DNA of 5,225 nucleotides from DASYRM01 sp036004405 (GTDB taxonomy: Bacteria; Acidobacteriota; Vicinamibacteria; Vicinamibacterales; UBA2999), in NCBI GenBank assembly GCA_036004405.1, contig DASYRM010000218.1, positions 1 through 5,225 on the forward strand. The letters are read 5' to 3'. Under the pieces are notes generated by a model. The model was not told where the DNA came from. It was given only the letters and a program-made list of their open reading frames with translations, and did not search any database. The translations under genes were made by a program, and so were the position numbers. Of this stretch, positions 1 through 5,225 are shown piece by piece; the stretch's first letter is position 1, and each line of letters opens with the position of its first letter.

Positions 1-1343
1 CAGCTCATGCCGAAAGGCGGCTCGGCTGGACAGATCGTCACCGCAGCTCCGCCGCGTGCCGAAATGCGCTTGAGCGTACGGTCTGCCCCAGACCAGAAGA
101 CGATGGATTGGCCGTCCGGCGAAAAGACGGGGTTGCTCAAATCCTGTGGAGAGTCCGAGGCGGAAATGGCTCTTGGCTCGAGGTTTCCGATTGACCGCAA
201 GTACAAGCGCTGACTCGCCACGTAGACGACCTGCGTGCCATCAGGCGACATCGCGACGACGGCTTGGCGCTGCGAGGCGCCTCCGAATACCTGGCCCTGC
301 GGAAGTGTGAACGAGAATCGCGTGACGGTTGGTGGCGGCAGCGGCGGCCTGAAACCCCACCAGGCCGCGCTCGTGAGTGCAGCAACAAGAAGCGCCGTTG
401 CCGCAACCGGCATCGCGCGCCTCCAGGGCGGCCGCGGCGTTATGGCCGGTTGCGTGAGCGCGGGCACGGCCAGCGGAGCCGCGGCAATTGCCTCGATCTC
501 CGCGCGCAGATCGCCGACGGCCTGCCAGCGCCGCTTCGGATTCTTCTCCAGACATCGCTTGAGCAACTCGGGCAGCCGTGGATTGAGATGCGGCGGCAGC
601 GCGGCCAGATCCGGCTCGCGCACGAGCACCGAGGCGAGCAGCGCCGCGACCGTGTCGCCTTGAAACGGCTGGCGCCCCGTCAGCATCTCGTACAGGACGC
701 TGCCGAACGAGAACACGTCGCTGCGCGCGTCGGCCGCCAGGCCCTGTGCCTGCTCGGGCGACGTATACGCGGCGGTGCCGAAAATGACGCCCGCCTGGGT
801 CGCCATCATGCTGAGCGTCGGCGAATTCGTCGCCGGGGCAGGGCTCACGGCTGGGGCCACGGGATCCATGACCTTGGCCAGGCCGAAGTCGAGCACCTTC
901 GCCTGCTCGTTCGGCGTGATCTTCACATTCGCTGGTTTCAAATCCCGGTGAGTAATTCCCTTCTCGTGCGCCGCTTCGAGGGCCTCAGCGATCTGATGCG
1001 CGATCTCGAGCGCAGCGGTAACCGGCAATGCCCCGCGCGCGAGCCGCTCGGCCAGCGTCTCGCCCTCGACCAGCTCCATGACGAGAAAGTGCCGGCCGCC
1101 GGATTCCTCCATGCCGTAGAGCGCGGCAATGTGCGGATGATTCAGCGACGCGAGCACCTGCGCTTCGCGCTCGAACCGCGCCGCGCGGTCGGCGTCGAAC
1201 GCCCACGCCTCCGGCAAGACCTTGATCGCCACCTCTCGCCCGAGCTTCGTGTCGCGCGCGCGATAGACCTCCCCCATGCCGCCGGCGCCGAGGGCGGAGA
1301 GGACTTCGTACTCGCAGAGGCGGGTGCCTGGTGTGAGTCCCAT
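1..1343 (-). CDS. Receptor-like Ser/Thr protein kinase with PD40 propeller sensor (second of tandem pair, 3' end off window)
   Basis: This frame is open from the ATG at 1343-1341 to the left edge, giving 447 residues and two extra bases. It is a Hanks-type (PknB-like) kinase. Visible elements are the glycine loop GAGGMGEVY (residues 19-27), VAIK lysine K41, helix-C glutamate E60, catalytic loop HRDLKPAN (132-139, catalytic D134), DFG (152-154), SPEQ (195-198) and the RSDVFSFG segment (207-214). An Ala/Pro-rich linker follows, then one predicted membrane helix at about 311-331 ending in WWGF. The rest should be extracytoplasmic and starts a TolB/PD40-like propeller, with SPDG motifs at 366-369 and 408-411. 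All catalytic residues are present, so it should be an active RD kinase that phosphorylates Ser/Thr on itself or on partners. The start directly follows the stop of the upstream paralogue and aligns residue for residue with that protein's start. No good Shine-Dalgarno precedes it. By comparison with the paralogue, roughly 460 residues are missing. The ligand and the substrate are unknown. Confidence 0.93.
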   Translation of the reverse strand, partial: MGLTPGTRLCEYEVLSALGAGGMGEVYRARDTKLGREVAIKVLPEAWAFDADRAARFEREAQVLASLNHPHIAALYGMEESGGRHFLVMELVEGETLAERLARGALPVTAALEIAHQIAEALEAAHEKGITHRDLKPANVKITPNEQAKVLDFGLAKVMDPVAPAVSPAPATNSPTLSMMATQAGVIFGTAAYTSPEQAQGLAADARSDVFSFGSVLYEMLTGRQPFQGDTVAALLASVLVREPDLAALPPHLNPRLPELLKRCLEKNPKRRWQAVGDLRAEIEAIAAAPLAVPALTQPAITPRPPWRRAMPVAATALLVAALTSAAWWGFRPPLPPPTVTRFSFTLPQGQVFGGASQRQAVVAMSPDGTQVVYVASQRLYLRSIGNLEPRAISASDSPQDLSNPVFSPDGQSIVFWSGADRTLKRISARGGAAVTICPAEPPFGMS

Positions 1344-1346
1344 CTA
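1341..1346 (-). promoter_or_regulatory. Abutting stop-start junction (TAGATG) between the two kinases
   Basis: Read on the minus strand, the TAG stop of the first kinase (1346-1344) is followed without a gap by the ATG of the second (1343-1341). Both genes lie in the same reading frame. The bases before the junction, around GACGAAG, give at best a weak Shine-Dalgarno. The second kinase is therefore probably translated by terminating ribosomes that restart in place, which would tie its level to that of the first. The coupling is inferred; the junction itself is plain in the sequence. Confidence 0.75.
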
Positions 1347-4070
1347 CTTCGTCGGCACGAGCCGCTTCAGCTCGTCGGTCCAGTGCTGCACGACGATGAT
1401 CTGCGGTGGTGCGGCGGTCTGGTCCGTGCCGCCGGCCTCTTTGATCATCAGGAACCGCTGGCCGTCGGGGGTGATGTCGTACGTGCGGCCCAAAGTGCCA
1501 TCCGGAATCGTGAAGTAGCCTTCTTTCACGAGCAACGTCGGCGTCGTGGCAGCCCACGACGAAGCACGCTCGACACCCACCCGCATGAGCGCGCCCGTCG
1601 GCGAGGCATAAAACAACTCCTGCCCGCCAGAGGCCCAGAGCGGCCGCGTACCGCCGCCCGTGGACACCTGCCAGTGGCCGCTGTTCACCTCGGGAAAGGG
1701 CCGCACGTAGATCTCGAATCGGCCCGACTCATTCGCCTCGTAGGCGAGCCAGCGGCCGTCAGGCGAGACGATCCCGTTCCGCTCGGCGAACGGGGACTGT
1801 ACGAGCGCCGTCACACGGTGGGTCCCGTCCAACTCGACCTGCATCACGTCATCGGCCGTCTTCGGGGCCACCTCCGTGAAGAGCAGCCGGTGGCCGTCGG
1901 GCGCCACGGCCGCCGCATTCTGCTGGTTGGGACTCTCGGTGAGGCGCTCGACCGCACCGGTGCCGTCGGCCGCCTGCCAGTAGAGATTCCGTGCGCCCGT
2001 CCGGTCTGAACCGAAGAGCAGCCGGTGACCGTCAGGCGTCCACACCGGGTAGGTATCAAGACGAGGATCGAACGTGGCGCGGGTGAGCGTCGTGCGGCTG
2101 AGATCCCAGACCCAGATGTCGGCCTCCCGATCGGCAGCGGACACGGCGACGCGCCTGCCATCGGGGGACAGCCGAGGATAGAGATATGCGCGCGGCGGCG
2201 CCGGGATCGGTGTCTCGCGGCCCTGTCGGTCCACCCACACCAGCGTGCGCGGCGCACGAACATCCGCCCCGATGGCGCCCCCCAACACGTAGGCCAGCGT
2301 GCCGTCGCTGGCCACCACGGCGTCCACGCCGCCGGTGTTTAGTGTCGTCACCACGTCTCTGACGACCGGCACCGGCGTGCCGCGCGTCTCCAAGGTGGCC
2401 AGGTCGAACGCCACCGCTCGCAGCGTGCCCGCCGCCGCGTAGACGAGATGGCCGCTCGACGCGAAGCGGGCGTGACTGCCGCCGCGCACGAGGACCTTAC
2501 GCGTCCCGGTCTCAAGGTCCAGGACCGCGACCTGTGCGGCATCGAGGCCGCCGGTCACCGCCGCGATCGTGAACAGGACGGCCCGGCCGCCCGGCAGCAG
2601 TTCCGGCCAGGCATGATTGAGTTCGCCGTGCGCGCGGTCGGGCCGCGTGAGGACCGTCGTCGGACCGCCCGTCGCCGCGACCCGCAGCAGGCCGATCGAC
2701 GCGACGATGATCGTGTCATCGGGTGCCCAGGTGGCGCCGCGACGAGCGTTGCCGTCGAGCGTGGCCAGCGTGACCGCCGGCCCGCCGGTCAGCGCCACTT
2801 TCTTCAACGTCGCGATGCCGTCCACGAACCCGATCCACTGGCCATCGGGGGAGACGAACGGCCCGCGCGGCGCGCCGGTGAACACCGCCACCGCATCGAG
2901 GGCGTCGAGCGCGCGGACGAACAGCTGCGTGCCGCGGTTGCCCACATAGACGACGCGGGAACCGTCGGGCGTGATGGCGAGATCGCGATCCAGACCGCTG
3001 ATGGTCAGCGCGGCGGCGCCCGTCGGAGCGATCAGCAGACGCGAGATACGAGCCGGCGAAGGGAGCGTGACGAACCACATCGCCGCGCCCCCGACAGCGG
3101 CAACCACCAGCGCACCGGCCGTCAGCGCCGCGATGCGCTGCCACAGGGGCCTGCGTGGCAGCGGTGCGGCCGACACCGTGCCGGTGGCCGTGAGGCCTGT
3201 CTGGTGGTCGAGTACGAACAGTGCCGCCGCGATGTCGGCGATCCGTTTGCGGCGATCCTTGACGAGGCACCCGTGCAGCAGCGTGCGAATCGACTGCGGC
3301 ACGTTGGACGAGAGTGCCTCCCACTCAGGCTCTCGCTGCAGCACGCGCGACAGCACCTCCGCGACATCATCCCCGTCAAAGGCTCGCGTCCCCGTCAGCA
3401 TCTCAAAGAGCACGCAGCCGAAGGCCCACACATCGCTGCGCTTGTCCGCCTCGCGTCCCTTCGCTTGTTCGGGCGCCATGTAGGCCGCGGTGCCGAGGAT
3501 GACGCCAACGCCGGTCATCATCGCGGGCGACGTGATCGTCGGCACTTCGGAGAGACGGGCGCCGACCGCCGGCTGCCCGCTGCCGGCTGGCTCCTCCAGC
3601 TTCGCGAGCCCGAAGTCCAGGACCTTCACCACGCCATCCGGCGTGACCTTGATGTTCGCCGGCTTCAGATCGCGGTGAATGATCCCCGCCTCGTGCGCCC
3701 CTTCGAGCGCCTCGCAGATCTGTCGCGCCATCGGCAGCGCTTCGCCCAGCGGAATGGCGCCACGCGCAATCCGATCGGCGAGCGTCTCGCCTTCGACGAG
3801 TTCGAGTACGAGCGCAGGTGTCTCACCGCTGTCCTCGAAACCGTAAATCGCGGCAATGTGAGGATGGTTCAGCGAGGCAAGCACCTGCGCCTCGCGCTTG
3901 AAGCGTGCGAGGCGATCTGGATCGAGGGCGAGCGTGTCGGGGATGACCTTCAGCGCGACATAGCGCCCAAGCTTTGTGTCACGCGCGCGATAGACTTCGC
4001 CCATGCCGCCAGCGCCGAGGGCAGAGAGAATCTCGTACGCGCCGACACGCGTCCCTGCATTCAGAGGCAT
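1344..4070 (-). CDS. Receptor-like Ser/Thr protein kinase with C-terminal TolB/PD40 beta-propeller (complete, 908 aa)
   Basis: This is a complete Hanks-type kinase fused through one membrane helix to an extracytoplasmic sensor. Kinase elements are GAGGMGEVY (19-27), K41 of VALK, E60, HRDLKPAN (132-139, catalytic D134), DFG (152-154), APEQ (199-202) and the RSDVWAFG segment (211-218). The activation segment is Thr/Ser-rich (T178, T180, S181), as expected for control by autophosphorylation. The predicted membrane helix is at about 313-334. From about 340 to the end there are repeated PDG strand motifs (TPDG 367-370, SPDG 407-410, SPDG 635-638, TPDG 678-681, APDG 723-726, SPDG 769-772, TPDG 867-870), spaced 43-46 residues apart in the central part. 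This is typical of PD40/WD40-like propellers. The protein ends in the family-like tail ELKRLVPTK. The start is firm: the frame closes with TGA at 4104-4106 and there is no other start codon before the ATG at 4070. Upstream CCGGGC is not a convincing ribosome site. Ligand and targets are unknown. Confidence 0.95.
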   Translation of the reverse strand: MPLNAGTRVGAYEILSALGAGGMGEVYRARDTKLGRYVALKVIPDTLALDPDRLARFKREAQVLASLNHPHIAAIYGFEDSGETPALVLELVEGETLADRIARGAIPLGEALPMARQICEALEGAHEAGIIHRDLKPANIKVTPDGVVKVLDFGLAKLEEPAGSGQPAVGARLSEVPTITSPAMMTGVGVILGTAAYMAPEQAKGREADKRSDVWAFGCVLFEMLTGTRAFDGDDVAEVLSRVLQREPEWEALSSNVPQSIRTLLHGCLVKDRRKRIADIAAALFVLDHQTGLTATGTVSAAPLPRRPLWQRIAALTAGALVVAAVGGAAMWFVTLPSPARISRLLIAPTGAAALTISGLDRDLAITPDGSRVVYVGNRGTQLFVRALDALDAVAVFTGAPRGPFVSPDGQWIGFVDGIATLKKVALTGGPAVTLATLDGNARRGATWAPDDTIIVASIGLLRVAATGGPTTVLTRPDRAHGELNHAWPELLPGGRAVLFTIAAVTGGLDAAQVAVLDLETGTRKVLVRGGSHARFASSGHLVYAAAGTLRAVAFDLATLETRGTPVPVVRDVVTTLNTGGVDAVVASDGTLAYVLGGAIGADVRAPRTLVWVDRQGRETPIPAPPRAYLYPRLSPDGRRVAVSAADREADIWVWDLSRTTLTRATFDPRLDTYPVWTPDGHRLLFGSDRTGARNLYWQAADGTGAVERLTESPNQQNAAAVAPDGHRLLFTEVAPKTADDVMQVELDGTHRVTALVQSPFAERNGIVSPDGRWLAYEANESGRFEIYVRPFPEVNSGHWQVSTGGGTRPLWASGGQELFYASPTGALMRVGVERASSWAATTPTLLVKEGYFTIPDGTLGRTYDITPDGQRFLMIKEAGGTDQTAAPPQIIVVQHWTDELKRLVPTK

Positions 4071-4242
4071 GTTGCCCGGACTGCGTGGATCCCGGTTCCA
4101 TTGTCACGATCCGGGCCGTCGAGCGAGAACGCCAGCAACGCCATCCGCTGCCGGGAAGCATAGGCTCGACGGGAACACGGTGATGTTCAATGTTGCACAG
4201 CGGCGCACACCCCAAGAAATCAGTGATCGACGAAGCCGAGAC
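4071..4242 (-). other. Leader region of the kinase pair
   Basis: About 170 bases lie between the peptidase relic and the kinase start. I searched the minus strand for paired -35/-10 boxes and found only poor partial matches: a TTGAAC near 4190 with no properly spaced -10, and an isolated GACAAT near 4103. No strong purine-rich ribosome site lies within 15 bases of the ATG at 4070. The relic's reading frame stays open through this stretch and on into the kinase gene in another frame, but the amino-acid sequence there resembles nothing I recognise. The promoter for the kinases may lie here, but I cannot place it. Confidence 0.4.
4173..4188. promoter_or_regulatory. Inverted repeat GAACA-N6-TGTTC, possible operator
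   Basis: Two perfect 5-base half-sites, GAACA at 4173-4177 and TGTTC at 4184-4188, flank six bases. The centre lies about 110 bases upstream of the kinase start codon. The size and symmetry suit a dimeric helix-turn-helix regulator, and the element is less GC-rich than its surroundings. A 5-base arm can easily arise by chance, and I see no second copy in the window. It is offered as a candidate only. Confidence 0.25.
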
Positions 4243-4371
4243 CGCCGCATGCCAAACAAACGTCGCCATGACGATGGCGGACTGCTTCAGCTCGTCCTCG
4301 CTCATGCGCTCGGGGTAGTCGGCGTCGGTGTGGCGCGTGCGCGGGTCGCGTCGCGCTTCGGAATTCTCGAC
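4243..4371 (-). pseudogene. Relic of an M28 family metallopeptidase (C-terminal fragment)
   Basis: On the minus strand this 43-codon stretch contains HTDADYPERMS followed by LKQSAIVMATFVWHAA. It resembles the end of M28 zinc aminopeptidase-like proteins, where an H-T-x-x-D segment is followed by a helix of the type D-L-K-Q-[AS]-x-V-[VI]-M-A-x-x-x-Y-H-A-A. The His encoded at 4332-4330 would be the family's last metal ligand, equivalent to His256 of Aeromonas aminopeptidase. An in-frame TGA at 4374-4372 cuts the frame just upstream, and no peptidase-like sequence continues in any frame beyond it, so the catalytic body and the other metal ligands are absent. Downstream the frame runs on without the expected stop into the kinase leader and out of frame into the kinase gene. 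It is most likely a leftover of a deleted gene. The call rests on remembered family patterns, not on a search. Confidence 0.5.
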
Positions 4372-4559
4372 TCATGCTGCGAACCGCCGTCACGCGGCGC
4401 CGGGTATCTCGCGAAGCGAGACGGACTCGCGGCGTGGGGCTGTCGCCGCGAATCGTAGCTGGAACATCACGCACTGAGTCGCCGCGTGGCCGGCGAGCGG
4501 AGCCGAGATATCCGGTGACGCGCCAGGCGCGTTCGTTGGAGGTCGGCTGAAGCCGGACC
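4372..4559. other. Gene-free spacer rich in GC dyads
   Basis: This stretch between the dehydrogenase stop and the peptidase relic has no coding sequence I can support. The open frame across it on the minus strand (from 5052) runs antisense-like through the dehydrogenase in a wrong frame and has no recognisable features. The spacer is dominated by inverted repeats, listed separately, and by short repeated words such as TCGCCGCG at 4443-4450 and again at 4479-4486. It may be a degraded repeat element or a recombination scar. Confidence 0.45.
4385..4451. repeat. Cluster of three consecutive inverted repeats (REP-like)
   Basis: Three dyads lie one after another. CGCCG/CGGCG (4385-4389 and 4395-4399) has a 5-base loop. 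TCTCGC/GCGAGA (4407-4412 and 4416-4421) has loop GAA. TCGCGGCG/CGCCGCGA (4427-4434 and 4444-4451) is a perfect 8-base stem with a 9-base loop. A further CGCCG/CGGCG pair follows at 4480-4484 and 4491-4495. In GC-rich DNA short stems of this kind are common, but the density and the 8-base perfect stem stand out. They lie next to the point where the peptidase relic is broken. None has a T-run, so they are not classical terminators. Confidence 0.4.
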
Positions 4560-4560
4560 T
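4540..4560 (-). terminator. Imperfect hairpin at the end of the sugar dehydrogenase gene
   Basis: The sequence AGGTC-GGC-TGAA-GCC-G-GACCT forms a stem of eight pairs with one bulged base and a TGAA loop (TTCA when read on the minus strand). It starts on the last base of the dehydrogenase TAA stop (4562-4560). Its position suits a transcription terminator or an mRNA 3'-end stabiliser for that gene. No T-tract follows on the minus strand (CCAACGAACG), so factor-independent termination is doubtful. The near-perfect palindrome could instead be a dispersed intergenic repeat. Confidence 0.4.
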
Positions 4561-5225
4561 TACCTGCTGCTTGGCTGCTTCGGCGTCACGCGGAACAGCG
4601 CGCCCGGATTCGCGTCCTCGAGCATCCAGAGCGCGCCGTCCGGACCGACCTCCACATCGCGAATCCGGTGCCCGACACTCCAGCGTTCGGCGGGCGCCGC
4701 GCCGCCCTTGCCATCGAACGTAATGCGGTTGAGCGTTTGCGTCGCCAAGCCGCCCATCAGCGCGGAACCACGCCATTGCGGAAACATCGCGCCCGTGTAG
4801 AACATCAAATTGCCCGGTGCGATGATCGGCGTCCAATAGATCACCGGCTTGGCCAGATCCGGCCGCGAATCCGGACTGGGAATCGGCACGCCGTCGTAGT
4901 TGACGGCGTAGGAGACGAGCGGCCAGCCGTAGTTCTTGCCAGGCTCGATCAGGTTCAGCTCGTCGCCGCCTCGTGGGCCGTGCTCGACTTCCCACAGCCG
5001 CCCATCCGGCGCGAACGCCAGGCCGTACGGCGTCCGATGCCCGCTCGTCCACGTCTCCGACGGCGCAAGGTTCGGCCCCGGGAACGTGTAGGTGCTCATG
5101 ACGGCCGCGGTCTTGGCCGCTTCCGTGTCGGGCGGCGGATCGATGAGCGGAATAGTCGCCGCGCCGATCTTCCCAGCCATTGGATTGCCCGGTGCCGGCT
5201 TGCCGTCGAGCGTCAGCCGCAGGAT
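4560..5225 (-). CDS. PQQ-dependent glucose/sorbosone dehydrogenase-like protein (C-terminal part, 5' end off window)
   Basis: The minus-strand frame is open from the right edge to the TAA at 4562-4560, giving 221 residues. It is the C-terminal half of a soluble aldose dehydrogenase-like (GSDH, Asd/YliI type) six-bladed propeller. These enzymes oxidise sugars in the periplasm using PQQ and calcium and pass electrons to the respiratory chain. Hallmarks, numbered from the first visible codon, are LRLTLDGKPAPGNP (2-15), GHRTPYGLAF (62-71), the signature EHGPRGGDELNLI (81-93), GKNYGWP (96-102) and the closing blade IRDVEVGPDGALWML. The ATG at 5180 is internal: the 15 codons before it are conserved family sequence reaching the window edge. 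The stretch between GNPM and the GHR motif (about residues 17-60) is longer than I expect for the family and Ala/Pro-rich. Any signal peptide is outside the window. Related propeller dehydrogenases without proven PQQ use cannot be excluded. Confidence 0.9.
   Translation of the reverse strand: MLRLTLDGKPAPGNPMAGKIGAATIPLIDPPPDTEAAKTAAVMSTYTFPGPNLAPSETWTSGHRTPYGLAFAPDGRLWEVEHGPRGGDELNLIEPGKNYGWPLVSYAVNYDGVPIPSPDSRPDLAKPVIYWTPIIAPGNLMFYTGAMFPQWRGSALMGGLATQTLNRITFDGKGGAAPAERWSVGHRIRDVEVGPDGALWMLEDANPGALFRVTPKQPSSR

Noticed and set aside
264..2009. Long plus-strand open frame of 581 codons
   Set aside because: It lies antisense across both kinase genes and through their junction. Its product is rich in Arg, His and Gly without domains. 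Such frames arise when the opposite strand has GC-rich third positions.
1344..3060. Repeated DNA words such as GGCCGTCGGGCG and GGCCGTCAGGCG
   Set aside because: These are the codons of the recurring [ST]PDG propeller motif read on the opposite strand, not a DNA repeat element or CRISPR array.
2448..4163. Long plus-strand open frame of 571 codons
   Set aside because: It is antisense to the complete kinase gene, whose motifs account fully for the sequence. The Arg-rich product resembles no family I know.
4173..4188. LexA-type box
   Set aside because: The half-sites GAAC and GTTC are eight bases apart, while the Gram-positive type LexA box has four. The match is not adequate.
4003..4458. Plus-strand open frame of 151 codons over the kinase start and spacer
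   Set aside because: It is antisense to the kinase N-terminus and to the peptidase relic. No ribosome site or domain supports it.
4390..5052. Minus-strand open frame of 220 codons across the dehydrogenase and spacer
   Set aside because: It overlaps the clear dehydrogenase frame in another frame for most of its length, and its product has no recognisable motif.
1..5225. tRNA, rRNA, riboswitch, transposase or CRISPR
   Set aside because: I read both strands for such features and saw none. Nearly all of the window outside 4071-4559 is accounted for by the three coding sequences.

Overview
The window is GC-rich DNA carrying three genes, all on the minus strand, so the biological order runs from right to left. 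The gene content suggests an Acidobacteriota genome, probably of the Vicinamibacteria type. The reasons are a tandem pair of one-component Ser/Thr kinases with PD40/TolB-like propeller sensors, a PQQ-type sugar dehydrogenase, and an M28 peptidase fragment. This assignment is an inference from family content, not from a marker gene.

Right edge (4560-5225): the C-terminal part of a PQQ-dependent glucose/sorbosone-dehydrogenase-like six-bladed propeller enzyme. Its 5' end lies beyond the window. An imperfect hairpin sits on its stop codon.

Middle (4071-4559): about 490 bases without an intact gene. It holds a cluster of GC-rich dyads (4385-4495). It also holds a short minus-strand stretch (4243-4371) that reads as the C-terminus of an M28 metallopeptidase, including the family's last metal-ligand histidine. 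That stretch is cut off upstream by a stop codon, so it looks like the relic of a lost gene. The remaining roughly 170 bases are the leader of the kinase pair, with one GAACA-N6-TGTTC inverted repeat and no convincing promoter or Shine-Dalgarno sequence.

Left (1-4070): two tandem paralogous receptor-like Ser/Thr kinases. The first transcribed (4070-1344, 908 aa) is complete: cytoplasmic kinase domain, one transmembrane helix, then a long extracytoplasmic beta-propeller. The second (1343 down to the left edge) has the same architecture but is cut by the window in its sensor. Their kinase halves are collinear and about 72% identical by hand count over the first 157 residues; what can be seen of the sensor halves is different. 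The stop of the first and the start of the second abut as TAGATG, and the two genes are in the same reading frame, so a single amber codon separates two complete kinase-sensor modules.

Taken together, the window looks like a duplicated envelope-sensing kinase locus next to a periplasmic sugar oxidase, with a decayed peptidase between them. The kinases are probably co-expressed. Whether the sugar dehydrogenase is functionally linked to them cannot be told from the sequence.
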